Assembly: GCA_963762085.1 (NCBI GenBank)
Contig: CAVXJD010000002.1
Location: 173,150-237,149, forward strand
Reading direction: 5' to 3'
DNA from: DASQGA01 sp963762085
Lineage (GTDB): Bacteria > Actinomycetota > Thermoleophilia > Gaiellales > Gaiellaceae
DNA length: 64,000 nucleotides
In this document: positions 7,290 to 16,169 of the stretch, in pieces
Layout of the letters: the number at the start of each line of letters is the position of its first letter
Numbering within the stretch: the stretch's first letter is position 1
Made by a program: the position numbers and the translations under genes
The notes under the pieces: generated by a model
Told to the model about the DNA's origin: nothing
What the model saw: only the letters and a program-made list of their open reading frames with translations
Databases searched by the model: none

Positions 7290-8186
7290 TCAGACGGGTG
7301 GAGGCACGGCCGCCGCACGGCGGTTGGCCCCGATGGAAGCCACGATCACGAGCACGATAGCCACCGACTCGAGCAGGCTGAGCCGCTGCGAGAGAATCAG
7401 CGCGCCCGCGAGCGCCGCAGCGGCGGGCTCGAGACTCATCAGGATCCCGAACGCGGACATGCGAATGCGTCGCAGGGCGCTCAGCTCCAGGAGATATGGG
7501 ATGACCGAGGCCAGGAGAGCGACGGCGATCCCCACCGAGAGCAGCGACGGATCCAGAAGGTCACCGCGAGCGTTGGCGACGCCGAGGGGCGCAATCAGGA
7601 TGGCTGCGACCAGCATCGCGACTGTCAGACCGTCCAACAGCGGCCAGGTCGACGTCAGTCGCTTCCCGACCACGATGTACAGGGCCCAGCAGCCGCCGGC
7701 CCCGACCGCAAGCAGGAGCCCGAGGTGGTCGACGTCGACGCTCGGGCTACTCAGGAGGGCCACGCCGGCGCCGGCGAGCAGGACCCAGAGGAAGTCCTCG
7801 ACGCGACGCGACCCTAGAACTGCGACGAGGAGCGGGCCCAGGAACTCGGCGGTGACGGCGACCCCGAGCGGAACCCGGTCGATGGACTCGTAGAAGAGCG
7901 AGTTCATAACCGCGAGAATCGCGCCGAGCGCAAGCACGGGCGCAAGCGGGCGCCCCCGCAGGCGTCGGAGGGCGCCCCGGCTCAATGCGATGAGGATCGC
8001 CGCGCCGAACGCCTGCCGGAGCCAGACGGCGCCGAGCGCGCCGGCCTCCTCGAAGAGCGTCGTCGCGAGCGCGGCGCCACACTGAACGGACAAGGCGGCG
8101 CCGATCACCAGCAGCGGCGCGGGCGTTCGGTCAAGCAGGCGGCGCGGAAGGTCCGTTGGCGCTGCAGGCGGTGTTGCGACTGCCAT
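7290..8186 (-). CDS. EamA/DMT-family transporter (RhtA-like)
   Basis: The 298-residue product has ten predicted transmembrane helices in two EamA repeats. The first repeat includes GAVWLRQAFGAAILIALSRG and ALGAILAVMNSLFYESIDRV followed by PLGVAVTAEFLGPL; the second includes SLEPAAAALAGALILSQRL. The PLGVAVTAEFLGPL signature is typical of RhtA-type exporters of amino acids and small metabolites. The ATG at 8186 is chosen over upstream in-frame codons because a TACGAT box precedes it by six bases and the upstream extension is arginine-rich and unlike the family. It lies 33 bases upstream-to-downstream of rpoD on the same strand but appears to have its own promoter. Confidence 0.88.
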   Translation of the reverse strand: MAVATPPAAPTDLPRRLLDRTPAPLLVIGAALSVQCGAALATTLFEEAGALGAVWLRQAFGAAILIALSRGALRRLRGRPLAPVLALGAILAVMNSLFYESIDRVPLGVAVTAEFLGPLLVAVLGSRRVEDFLWVLLAGAGVALLSSPSVDVDHLGLLLAVGAGGCWALYIVVGKRLTSTWPLLDGLTVAMLVAAILIAPLGVANARGDLLDPSLLSVGIAVALLASVIPYLLELSALRRIRMSAFGILMSLEPAAAALAGALILSQRLSLLESVAIVLVIVASIGANRRAAAVPPPV

Positions 8187-8192
8187 CCGGCG

Positions 8193-8198
8193 ATCGTA
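8193..8198 (-). promoter_or_regulatory. -10 box of the EamA gene
   Basis: Minus strand TACGAT is followed by six bases and then ATG (8186). It is the leaderless type and fixes the start. Confidence 0.5.
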
Positions 8199-8325
8199 GG
8201 GCCGATCTACGTGACGCCGCGAGTTCACCCTTTTGGGCCTTCCTCGGCCTTTTCCGGGGGATTGCCACGAGGCATCGGCCTGCCGATCCCCAGGAATTGC
8301 CCCAAACCGCTCCGAAGGGAATGTC

Positions 8326-8421
8326 ATGCCGTACCGCACCTGGATGCTCCGCCTCTCTTTGACCGTGCTCCCCGTCATCGCTCTTCTCGACGGTGCTGTG
8401 CGGGGGTGGCGCTGGCCGTAG
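8326..8421 (+). CDS. Micro-ORF 1: 31-aa single-helix peptide ending GWRWP
   Basis: This ATG-initiated ORF has an AAGGGA eight bases upstream. The peptide has a short basic N-terminus (MPYRTWMLRL), a hydrophobic core (SLTVLPVIALL), then DGAVRGWRWP. It resembles the next micro-ORF, which has the same RT near the N-terminus, a hydrophobic helix and a GWxWx end. Conservation of that layout in two neighbouring ORFs with ribosome-binding sites is the main evidence for coding. Function is unknown. It is likely a membrane peptide. Confidence 0.5.
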   Translation: MPYRTWMLRLSLTVLPVIALLDGAVRGWRWP

Positions 8422-8496
8422 GCCGCTCCAATCACCAGTTCGAGGGATGCCGCAGCGTCCCGGCCGGGTGCAATACTTCCTTTGCTCTAGATAATT

Positions 8497-8521
8497 GTCC
8501 GGGAGCGGCCCCCGGCCGGAC
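8497..8521. other. GC-rich stem-loop between the micro-ORFs
   Basis: GTCCGG (8497-8502) pairs with CCGGAC (8516-8521) around a GC-rich loop. It lies just upstream of the AGGGGG ribosome-binding site of micro-ORF 2, so it could be a weak terminator of the first ORF or a translational control element. Confidence 0.4.
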
Positions 8522-8535
8522 AAGGGGGTAACGAC

Positions 8536-8634
8536 ATGCTGCTCCACGGGAATCGGACACGCATTCTCATCCTGCTCGTCATCGTGCTGATCGCAGTCGC
8601 GGGCGGAGAGCTCGACGGCTGGACTTGGACGTAG
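8536..8634 (+). CDS. Micro-ORF 2: 32-aa single-helix peptide ending GWTWT
   Basis: An ATG with a strong AAGGGGG ten bases upstream opens a 32-codon ORF. It has a basic start (MLLHGNRTR), a very hydrophobic run (ILILLVIVLIAVA) and the end GGELDGWTWT. The pattern matches micro-ORF 1. It ends 19 bases before the GGDEF/HD-GYP gene on the same strand, so it may be co-transcribed. I recognise no family. Confidence 0.55.
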   Translation: MLLHGNRTRILILLVIVLIAVAGGELDGWTWT

Positions 8635-8653
8635 GGGTAGAGCGGGCAGGCCC

Positions 8654-10483
8654 ATGCCGCTAAGGCTTCTTCGTGGAGTTCCCCGGGAGACGATCTGGCT
8701 CCTGCCGATCGTGGCTCCGGTCGCGCTCGCCGGGGCCGGCGTCGCGATCGCGGCAACCGCCGTGTTCGCCCGCTCGGCGCCTGACCTCGGGGATCTCCTG
8801 GGCCTGCTCGCACTCTTTGCGGCCGCAGCTTTTGTCGAGGCGTTCCCGGTCCCGATCGAGGACGTGTATCAGGACAAGAGCGAGACCTCGCTCGCGAACG
8901 TCTTCATCGTCGGAACGGCAGTCATCTACGACTGGTCTGCTGCGACGGTGCTCGCTTTCACAACGATGCTGCTCGTCGAGAGCATCAGGCGCCGCCAGGC
9001 TCCGAGCCGCGTCGTCTACAACACGGCTCTTTACGCACTTGCTGCGGCCGCTGCGGGAGGAGCGACCTCGATCGTGCCGTTCGACGGCCTGCAGGGGCTC
9101 ATCCTGGAAGCGGGTCTCGGCTCGCTCGCGTTCTACCTGGTGAACATCGGGCTCCTGGCGGCAGTCGTCGCGAGAAGCGGCCGCGAGCACTATGGGCATG
9201 TCGCCTACGGCTACGTCCGCTGGACCGTCGTTCCCTTCGTGATCATGGCCTCGGTCACCCTCATGCTTGCCGTGATCTGGCAGCGGTCACCCTTCCTCGC
9301 GGGGGCTCTGACCGGACCCTTGATCGCGATCGCGCTGTACCAGCGCTCGGTCCACCGCGCCGTCGAGGCGATGCGGCTCGCATCGATCGACCCGCTGACG
9401 GGAGTCGGGAACCACGGCCATTTCCACGACCGGCTCGATGTGGTGCTCGCCGAGGCCGACCAGGCCGGGACTGCCGTGAGCCTCTGCCTCATGGACATTG
9501 ACGACTTCAAGCAGATCAACGACATTCGCGGCCACCCGGTCGGAGACCGAGTGCTCGCATGCCTGGCGGGCGAGCTCCGGCAGAGTGAGGAAGCGTTTCG
9601 GATCGGCGGCGACGAGTTCGCCCTGCTCATGACTGGCACCGAGGAGAGAGAAGCCATCACAGCGGCCGAGAAGATCGTCAAGCGCGTCGCTGGAACCGAG
9701 CTCGAGCCCGGTCTGAAGACGAGCGTGTCAGCCGGGGTCGCGACCTACCCGCGCCACGCCTCTGACCGCGGGGACCTCGTCCAGGCAGCGGACAAGGCTC
9801 TCTACGAGGCGAAGAACGCCGGCAAGGGCAGGGCCCGTCTCTTCCACCCCGACACGGTGGACATCGCAGAGCTCCACAAGCTCGCCGAGGGGCCCGACCG
9901 CGAAGCGCGCCTGCGCGCCGCGGCGACGCTCGCCTACGCGGTGGACGCCCGGGACGCCTATACGGGTAGCCACTCGCACGCGGTCGGCGAGCTTGCCGCA
10001 GAGATCGCCACCCGCCTCGGGCTCTCGTCCGAGGACATTCAACTCGTCCGCCTCGCCGGGCGACTGCACGATCTCGGCAAGCTTGCGATCCCCGAGGAGA
10101 TCCTCCGCAAGCCGGGCGAGCTCTCCGACTCGGAGCGGCTCGTCCTCGAGCGTCACCCGCAGATCGGCTTCCGCATGCTGCAGTCGCTCGGAGTCGAGCC
10201 GATCGCGTCCTGGGTCCTGCACCACCATGAGCGCTGGGACGGCACGGGCTACCCCGAGGGCCTGAGGGGCGAGAGGATCCCGCTCGGAGCGCGGATCATC
10301 TTCGTAGCGGATGCCTTCGATGCCATGACTACAGAGCGCGTCTACGGGACAAGGCTTTCCCCCGCCCAGGCGCTCGCGGAGCTCGACCGGTGTGCGGGGA
10401 CGCAGTTCGACCCGGCCGTCGTCGCAGCGTTTCTTGGCGAGGACTTCGGGGGCGCGGGGCATGTCGCCGCCCAGAGCGCCTAG
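8654..10483 (+). CDS. Membrane GGDEF / HD-GYP dual-domain signalling protein
   Basis: The 609-residue protein has an N-terminal membrane domain of about seven helices (residues 12-235) with a conserved-looking loop (EDVYQDKSETSLANVF). A GGDEF domain follows (about 245-400) with an intact IGGDEFALL near residue 316. A C-terminal HD-GYP domain (about 425-600) contains HDLGKLAIPEEIL near 472 and HHERWDGTGYPEGL near 523. GGDEF enzymes make cyclic di-GMP and HD-GYP domains degrade it; both catalytic motifs look intact, so the protein could be bifunctional. No I-site (RxxD before GGDEF) is obvious. Two micro-ORFs precede it. Confidence 0.93.
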   Translation: MPLRLLRGVPRETIWLLPIVAPVALAGAGVAIAATAVFARSAPDLGDLLGLLALFAAAAFVEAFPVPIEDVYQDKSETSLANVFIVGTAVIYDWSAATVLAFTTMLLVESIRRRQAPSRVVYNTALYALAAAAAGGATSIVPFDGLQGLILEAGLGSLAFYLVNIGLLAAVVARSGREHYGHVAYGYVRWTVVPFVIMASVTLMLAVIWQRSPFLAGALTGPLIAIALYQRSVHRAVEAMRLASIDPLTGVGNHGHFHDRLDVVLAEADQAGTAVSLCLMDIDDFKQINDIRGHPVGDRVLACLAGELRQSEEAFRIGGDEFALLMTGTEEREAITAAEKIVKRVAGTELEPGLKTSVSAGVATYPRHASDRGDLVQAADKALYEAKNAGKGRARLFHPDTVDIAELHKLAEGPDREARLRAAATLAYAVDARDAYTGSHSHAVGELAAEIATRLGLSSEDIQLVRLAGRLHDLGKLAIPEEILRKPGELSDSERLVLERHPQIGFRMLQSLGVEPIASWVLHHHERWDGTGYPEGLRGERIPLGARIIFVADAFDAMTTERVYGTRLSPAQALAELDRCAGTQFDPAVVAAFLGEDFGGAGHVAAQSA

Positions 10484-10486
10484 TAG

Positions 10487-10738
10487 CTAGGAGGGATTGG
10501 GCTCGATGTCGACCTCAGCACCCTCGTTCAGGGCAAGCCAGCTCGCCACGTAGAGACGAAGCTCGCGTTCGGCCTGCTCGCGCGTGGGCGCCGAAACCTG
10601 GACCAGGAGGGCAGCCTCACCACCGTCCTCGACGAGGCAGCCTGAGCGGCTTAACGCCTCCCCGAGCCCGGGCGCGAGCTCGGAGGGGCTGGTCAGGATG
10701 CGAAAGACACTGAGGGAGACTGGACCATCAATCTTCAC
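10487..10738 (-). CDS. Hypothetical protein, 83 aa
   Basis: The product (MKIDGPVSLSVFRILTSPSE at the start) is a small soluble protein with an alpha/beta look: a central LLVQVSAPTREQAERELRLY stretch and an acidic end (EGAEVDIEPNPS). No family is recognised. The GTG at 10738 is preferred over the GTG at 10762 because the MKIDG start begins a beta strand and the extra eight residues are Cys/Arg-rich. The gene converges on the GGDEF/HD-GYP gene with a 3-base gap. A cupin gene lies upstream on the same strand. Confidence 0.55.
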   Translation of the reverse strand: MKIDGPVSLSVFRILTSPSELAPGLGEALSRSGCLVEDGGEAALLVQVSAPTREQAERELRLYVASWLALNEGAEVDIEPNPS

Positions 10739-10785
10739 GCACCTCGAACACCCCGACCTCACCCGACCGAGGGGTTCTCACGCCA

Positions 10786-11337
10786 CTAAGGTCCGGGAAG
10801 CCACCCGTCCCGGTATGCCGTCGGCTGGCGGGTCGGAAGCCCCGCGTATGCCCTCTCAGCCTTAGTCGTTTCCTGATCGACGCCGGCGCCGTGGCGTAGC
10901 GCAGCCTCGTCCACCGTGTAGCCGCCCCACTCGTCGGTGTTCTGATGTTCTCGCGCGCCGAGGGCGAGCACGGCGCAAGGCCCGTCTCCGGCCCCCAGAA
11001 TGATGTGCTTCGCGCCCGCGGGACAGTGGACGAAGTCCCACTGGCGCAACGGCCGCTCCTCGCCCTCGATGAGCAGGAGCGCCTCTCCGGAGAGCACGAG
11101 AAAGTCCTCTTGGTCGGCTTCCCAGTGGTACATCCCGATCGGCTCACCCGCCCCGAGCACGAAGAGAGCGATCCCGACTTGCGGGAAATATCCGTCCGGC
11201 CACCCGTCGAAGGAGACCTGAGCCCCACGGCCGTCGGCACGGCGCCAGCGAGCCTCCCGCGCGTTCACGACGAACCATCCCTCCCCGCCGGGGACGAGAC
11301 CGCCTTCTTTCTTCTCGAGCGGTGCCTCGGGAACCAT
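10786..11337 (-). CDS. Cupin-domain protein
   Basis: The 183-residue product has a single RmlC-type cupin barrel. Cupin motif 1 is GMYHWEADQEDFLVLSGEA near residues 68-86, and motif 2 is FVHCPAGAKHIILGAGDGP near 102-120. The metal-binding side chains are largely in place (His in YHW, Glu/Asp in EADQED, His in CPAGAKH), so a metal-dependent isomerase or dioxygenase, or a small-molecule sensor, is possible. The substrate is unknown. The ATG start at 11337 is preceded by a TAGGAT box at 7 bases, with no Shine-Dalgarno. Confidence 0.85.
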   Translation of the reverse strand: MVPEAPLEKKEGGLVPGGEGWFVVNAREARWRRADGRGAQVSFDGWPDGYFPQVGIALFVLGAGEPIGMYHWEADQEDFLVLSGEALLLIEGEERPLRQWDFVHCPAGAKHIILGAGDGPCAVLALGAREHQNTDEWGGYTVDEAALRHGAGVDQETTKAERAYAGLPTRQPTAYRDGWLPGP

Positions 11338-11344
11338 TCAGCGG

Positions 11345-11350
11345 ATCCTA
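11345..11350 (-). promoter_or_regulatory. -10 box of the cupin gene
   Basis: Minus strand TAGGAT is followed by seven bases and then ATG (11337). Confidence 0.45.
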
Positions 11351-11444
11351 ACCAAGGTCTCTCGGGGCACATTCAGGACCTCGCTGCGGCTCCGGGTCGC
11401 TTCAATAAACAAAACTTGCCTCTCCGGCACGCGGGGCGGAGTCA

Positions 11445-14400
11445 CTAGCCGCGTGCGCCGCCGAGCCGCTCGAGCAGGTCGCTCGCATTCCGGAGCACTG
11501 GGGTTCCAAGCCCCTGCGTGAAGCGCCCTGTCACGTCTTCCAGGAGCACTCGCGCCTCCTCAGCTCGCTGCTCGCCGGCCAGGAGCTCAGCGAGGGCAGT
11601 GGCCGAGCGCAGCTCGAGCAGGAGCGCCTGCTGCCGGCGGGCCACCTCGATGCCCTGCCTGAAGGATGCTTCGGCCGTCACAGATTCGTCATTGGCAGCG
11701 AGATGGAGCAGCCCGCGTGACCGGTGAAGTTCCGCCTCGGACACTCGCTCGTCCGTCGGCTCGAGATCTGCGAACCCCTCCTCGACCATGGTGACTCCCT
11801 CGCTGACGTAGCCCAGCCTGCCGAACGCCTCAGCAAGCTGACTCAGGAAGTGGATCTTCATCACCGAGGAGTGAGCCACCTGGGCACCCGCCATACCGAC
11901 CGTGATCTCCGCCATCCCTTCCTCGGCCCGTCCGCGCTCGAGGAGTGCCCAGCCGGACATGGTCCGGCCCCATGCGAGCCACATGGGCAGCCCATGCTCG
12001 CTCGCCACGGCCACGAGCTCTCGGGCGGTGGCCTCGGCCCGATCGACGTCGCCGACCAGCTGGTACAGGATGCCGATGCCGGCAAGCGTGTACGCAAAGG
12101 TGAGCGGGTGTGCGACTTCGCGGCCTCTCAGCTCGGCCTCACCCGCAAACCCGAGGGCCTCGTCGAGCTGACCGAGCCATCCATGAGTGAGCGCAGTCAT
12201 GGTCAGGCTCACGACGCCCGGCTCTTGCCCGTAGGCGAAGATGTGGTCGCGGTGCTTTTCGGGCTCCCAATGGTCGAGGACGAGCCCGAAGCGCGTCTCG
12301 GCCCCCGTGGCATCTCCTCGTAGGTACTGCGCAACGCCGAGCATGACGTTTGCCTCCATGAGCACGTCGGGGTCGCCGATGGTGTCGGCGACTGCGTGCA
12401 GACGGCGGCCGCATTCGTACGCTTTTCGAGGCTGGCCCGTGGCGGAATAAAAAGCTCCGAGGCCGTAGAGCGCCACGGCGAGCCGCGAAGGATCGGCAAT
12501 CTCGCCGCTGAGTGCTTCGGCACGCGCGTACGCCGCTTCGGCTTCGGGCGCCGCATAGCCGCGCGCAGCCATGAGGGCCGTCCCGTGCCCAAGCTGGAGT
12601 GCCAGCTCGAGCTCCCGGGTCTCCTGGCCCTCCGGCAGGGACGTCAAGAGCTCGAGGCCTTGCTCGAAATGAGTAGCTGCCTCCCCCGTTGCCCACCTAC
12701 GCAACGCTCGTTCGCCGGCCTGCTGCCAGTAGCCGATCGCATCGAGCGTCCGGCCCGCCTCGGACAGGTGCTGGGCGATCAACTCAGGCTGGTTCTTGAC
12801 CCACTCCGGGAACATTTCCTCGAGAACCTGGGCGATGCGGGCATGGAAGCGTTTCCGCGTCGAGCGCAGGAGCGACCCGTACGCCGCCTCTCGAATGAGG
12901 GCGTGCTTGAACACGTACGCCGGGTCGGTGAGCGTGCCGCGCTCGTACAAGAGCTCCGCACGCACGAGTTCGTCCAGGCCCGCCCTCAGCGTCGCATCAT
13001 CTGCTGGGGTCACGGCGCGAAGCAACTCGAAGCTGAACTCGCCCCCGAGCGCGGCGACGGAGGCGAGCTGGGCTAGCTCCTTCATGTCGCCGAGCCCATC
13101 GAGACGGGCGGTGAGCGGGTTCTGGAGGGTGCCGGGGATGGCCGGGGCTACGCCCGGCTCCGACTCGAGGATCATCTTGAGCGTCTCCTCGATGAAGAGG
13201 GGCACACCGGCGGCCCTTTCGGCAACCTCGGCGCGCACGCGCCTTGGCAGGCTCCTTTCGCCCAAGACGGCAGCCATGAGCTCGTCGACCTCCCCTGCTT
13301 CAAGGCGCGCCGGGCTCAGCTTCGAGAACAACGTCTCGGCCGGCCAGGGCGGCTCGAACTCGGGCCTCGCCGTCATGACGATGAAGATGCGCAGAGCGGG
13401 CGCTTCCGCAAGCAGGAGACCGAGGAGCTCGAGTGTCGAAGGGTCAGCCCAATGGACGTCCTCGAAGACGGCAAGGACGGGACGCTGCCGGGTCTCCGCG
13501 GCCATCACGGCGGTCAATGCCGCGAACGTCTGGCGCTTCTGTTCCTGGGGCGCCACGCTCGACGTCTTGCCGGCACTGGGCTCGGCGATGGAGAGCAGCG
13601 CGGCGAGAGCAGGGCGCGTCTCTTCGACCGAGACGCCCTGTAGCTCGAGGGCATCCGTCAGGCGAGCGAGATTGCGTTCGTCTGCTCCCCTGCCGTCGAC
13701 CAGGAACACTCGCTCGAGCTCCTCGACCATGGGATGGAGCGCACTGCTCGCGTAGTAGGGAGAGCCCTGAAAGACGAGGCGAGTCGCCTCGTCTCCCACT
13801 CTCCGGCCGAGCTCGTGGACAAGGCGCGACTTGCCGATCCCGGGCTCTCCGGAGACGAGGACCGACTGGCCTTTCCCCTCGCGCGCGAGCCGCCATTGCT
13901 CCTCCAAGGTCTTGAGGTCCTGCTCCCGGCCGACGAGCGGCGTCAGGCCGGTGGCGGTAGCGAGCGCGAGACGCGTCCGGATGCCCGTGTCGTCGGCGAC
14001 GCTATAGACGGTGATCGGGTCCGCGATGCCTTTGAGCGTCACGGTTTGCATGTTCGTGAAGACGAAGTAGCCGCGGGTCACGCGCTCGGTTGCCGCGCTG
14101 ACGACGACCGCTCCCGGGTCGGCGAGCTTCTCGAGCCGGGCGGCCATGTTCACGGTTTCTCCGACAGCCTGGGAGTGACGTCGTCCGCCCGCTCCCATCT
14201 CACTCACGACCACCACTCCCGTGTGGATGCCGACACGGGCGGCAAGGCGCACCTCGCCGCTATCGAGTTGAAGCCCTGAGAGCTCCTGGACGGTGCGGAC
14301 GAGTTCAAGGCCGGCACGAACGGCGTGGACGGTGTCGTCGCCCTGGGCATGTGGATAGCCGAAGTAGGCGAGCACGCCGTCACCCTGGTACTGCGCAACG

Positions 14401-14591
14401 TGGCCGTGAAAGCGCTCGATCACCCTGGCGGCGGCGTCGTGGTAGGCGGCGATGAGCTCGACCAGATCTTCCGGATCGAGCTGTTCGCTGAGCGCGGTCG
14501 ATTCGACGAGATCGCAGAAGACGACGGTCAGATGCCTACGTTCCGCGTCGGCCAGCGCTTGCTCGTGCTCGGCGACCGTCCCTTGTCCCAC
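11445..14591 (-). CDS. Class III adenylate/guanylate cyclase - AAA ATPase - TPR regulator
   Basis: The 1048-residue protein starts with a class III nucleotide cyclase domain (about residues 15-195). FCDLVESTALSE supplies one metal-binding Asp and QYQGDGVLAYFG the second, followed by AARVGIHTGVVV and VNMAARLEKLA. An ATPase domain of the AAA16/STAND type follows, with Walker A GEPGIGKSRL near 247-256 and a Walker B-like LAVFEDVHWAD. The C-terminal half is helical TPR-type repeats. There is no C-terminal LuxR helix-turn-helix. Such proteins are signal-responsive cyclases or regulators with unknown ligands. The GTG at 14591 is chosen because AGGAGG lies six bases upstream; in-frame starts at 14609 and 14630 have none. 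Confidence 0.88.
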   Translation of the reverse strand: MGQGTVAEHEQALADAERRHLTVVFCDLVESTALSEQLDPEDLVELIAAYHDAAARVIERFHGHVAQYQGDGVLAYFGYPHAQGDDTVHAVRAGLELVRTVQELSGLQLDSGEVRLAARVGIHTGVVVVSEMGAGGRRHSQAVGETVNMAARLEKLADPGAVVVSAATERVTRGYFVFTNMQTVTLKGIADPITVYSVADDTGIRTRLALATATGLTPLVGREQDLKTLEEQWRLAREGKGQSVLVSGEPGIGKSRLVHELGRRVGDEATRLVFQGSPYYASSALHPMVEELERVFLVDGRGADERNLARLTDALELQGVSVEETRPALAALLSIAEPSAGKTSSVAPQEQKRQTFAALTAVMAAETRQRPVLAVFEDVHWADPSTLELLGLLLAEAPALRIFIVMTARPEFEPPWPAETLFSKLSPARLEAGEVDELMAAVLGERSLPRRVRAEVAERAAGVPLFIEETLKMILESEPGVAPAIPGTLQNPLTARLDGLGDMKELAQLASVAALGGEFSFELLRAVTPADDATLRAGLDELVRAELLYERGTLTDPAYVFKHALIREAAYGSLLRSTRKRFHARIAQVLEEMFPEWVKNQPELIAQHLSEAGRTLDAIGYWQQAGERALRRWATGEAATHFEQGLELLTSLPEGQETRELELALQLGHGTALMAARGYAAPEAEAAYARAEALSGEIADPSRLAVALYGLGAFYSATGQPRKAYECGRRLHAVADTIGDPDVLMEANVMLGVAQYLRGDATGAETRFGLVLDHWEPEKHRDHIFAYGQEPGVVSLTMTALTHGWLGQLDEALGFAGEAELRGREVAHPLTFAYTLAGIGILYQLVGDVDRAEATARELVAVASEHGLPMWLAWGRTMSGWALLERGRAEEGMAEITVGMAGAQVAHSSVMKIHFLSQLAEAFGRLGYVSEGVTMVEEGFADLEPTDERVSEAELHRSRGLLHLAANDESVTAEASFRQGIEVARRQQALLLELRSATALAELLAGEQRAEEARVLLEDVTGRFTQGLGTPVLRNASDLLERLGGARG

Positions 14592-14728
14592 TTCGCGCCT
14601 CCTGGGCATGCGATCACAACACTCGAGCACCAGCCCGGTTCTACTGCCCCCAACTTTCTCACGTTTTACTCGACAACGAACGCCTGCAGTAGCGCTACCG
14701 CGTCATGGTCGAGTCTCGCTCGTAAGAA

Positions 14729-15265
14729 CTAGAGCTCGCCGGGAGGGGCGAAACGATAGAACACCTTGCCGGTCTTCCCGAGTACGCCCGGAACGAAGTC
14801 CTCGAGAGCACGCGCGTTTTCGAGCCCGCCCAAGCTGACCGGGTCATAGCCGGCGTCGCGGATCAGCTGTTCCGTCATGTCGCGTGCCTCCTCGTCGGCC
14901 GCGTAGAGGCAGCTCGGACGTACGCGCTGGTCACCGATGCGATCGTAGAGCGTTGCGAAGTTCGCGTTGAAGGCTTTGGCCACCGGGCCGTTCGTATGCG
15001 CCTTCACCTCATGCGCAAACGACTCGTATTGCTCGTTGCGCCCCCCGAACGCGTTCGCCGCGTCGATTGCGATCTTGCCTTCGAGCCCGGAAACCTTCGC
15101 GAGCGCCTCAGAGACTGAAGCCGACGGAACGGCAACGAGAATGACGTCCGCGTCTGCCGCATCGCCGCCGTCGCGCCCTAGCGTCGTGACGTTGTGTCCC
15201 GCCTGCTCCCAAAGGCGGGCGAGGCCGCCACCGATGTTCCCCTTGCCAATCGTGGTGATGTTCAT
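14729..15265 (-). CDS. NADP/F420 oxidoreductase-like dinucleotide-binding protein (NpdG-related)
   Basis: The 178-residue product has a Rossmann start (ITTIGKGNIGGGLARLWEQA, residues 3-22), then GHNVTTLGRDGGD, VILVAVPSASVSEAL and GKIAIDAANAFGGRNE. This layout is shared with F420H2:NADP oxidoreductases and the wider NADPH-dependent reductase family that NpdG defines. It is a second such gene besides npdG of the F420 cluster at 48.3 kb. It is slightly short for the family. Whether it uses F420 is an inference from family membership only. Confidence 0.78.
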   Translation of the reverse strand: MNITTIGKGNIGGGLARLWEQAGHNVTTLGRDGGDAADADVILVAVPSASVSEALAKVSGLEGKIAIDAANAFGGRNEQYESFAHEVKAHTNGPVAKAFNANFATLYDRIGDQRVRPSCLYAADEEARDMTEQLIRDAGYDPVSLGGLENARALEDFVPGVLGKTGKVFYRFAPPGEL

Positions 15266-15489
15266 GGCTTTCGCAACGGGCCCTGGGGAAAAGTTATTCC
15301 TAGCGCCCGCTTTCCGCCTTCGCAGGAACCATCCGGATTCGGAAGCGGCATTAGCCCGTGCCTAGCCGAGCTCGACCACCTTTCGGTCCAGGCCCTTGTA
15401 GGCAAGCCGGCAATGGCAGATAGTGCTTGCTGAGTTGCACAGGCCCCGCCTGAGCTGAATCAGCTAGGCAAGACGACCGGAGGCGCCGC

Positions 15490-15678
15490 ATGCCGCAGCA
15501 GAGGCTCATCCTGATTTACAAGAAGACCCCAGAGCACCAAATCCCGTTCCCTCCAATGGATAGGCAGGTCGCGCAGCCGCTCAAGCGGGCTCTCGAAGCC
15601 GCCATCGGAGGCGAGATCGTCCGCGTGGACGAGGTGGACCTACCGGACCCGCCCGAGGAAGCGCCAAGCAAGGACTAG
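15490..15678 (+). CDS. Hypothetical protein, 62 aa
   Basis: A small soluble protein beginning MPQQRLILIYKKTPEHQIPF and ending in an acidic, proline-rich tail (DLPDPPEEAPSKD). The middle (QPLKRALEAAIGGEIVRVDEV) could form one helix and one strand. GGAGG lies seven bases before the ATG, which is the main evidence that it is translated. No family is recognised. It opens a run of orphan small genes on the plus strand. Confidence 0.6.
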   Translation: MPQQRLILIYKKTPEHQIPFPPMDRQVAQPLKRALEAAIGGEIVRVDEVDLPDPPEEAPSKD

Positions 15679-15782
15679 CCTCCTAGATCGAGTGGCCTGG
15701 GGTCGATTCTCGGGCCAGGGCTTGTAGTTTCAGCCGAGGTGGCGGAAGCCACAGAACCAGAGCGACACTGAGGCGGGCAGCA

Positions 15783-16103
15783 ATGTGGACAGCGGCAATT
15801 CGTCGTCGGCGGGCACAGATTACGGTGGCGTTTCTCGTCCTTATGGCGGCCACGCCGTTCGTCGTCTACCTAGCGTTCGCACAAGGATGGGTTGGAGCGC
15901 CCGTTTCGTCGGCTGCTCAAACACAAAGACGTCTCCACGACTACATCCAGGCAGACCGCATTGCGTGCAAGCGCGTCACATTCGGATATTGGGACTACCG
16001 TTGCTTCTACGGCGACGCCGAAACCGAACCGAGGGAGTTCATCGACGTTACGGTCGATGACACCGGCGTAGTGGAGCAAACCGCTCCTGGGCTAAGCGAT
16101 TAG
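15783..16103 (+). CDS. Membrane-anchored small protein, 106 aa
   Basis: The N-terminus has basic residues followed by one hydrophobic segment (about residues 13-33, ITVAFLVLMAATPFVVYLAF), so the rest should face outside. That domain has two cysteines (RIACKR and YRCFYG, near 62 and 74) that could form a disulfide, and an acidic end. GAGGCGG lies about nine bases before the ATG. Function is unknown. It could be a secreted or tethered stress protein, but nothing in the sequence shows this. Confidence 0.6.
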   Translation: MWTAAIRRRRAQITVAFLVLMAATPFVVYLAFAQGWVGAPVSSAAQTQRRLHDYIQADRIACKRVTFGYWDYRCFYGDAETEPREFIDVTVDDTGVVEQTAPGLSD

Positions 16104-16169
16104 CCAACGCTGGTTTGACGAAATAAAACCCCGCCCCCTTCGGGCTATCGGAGCGCGAGGCGAGAGCCG

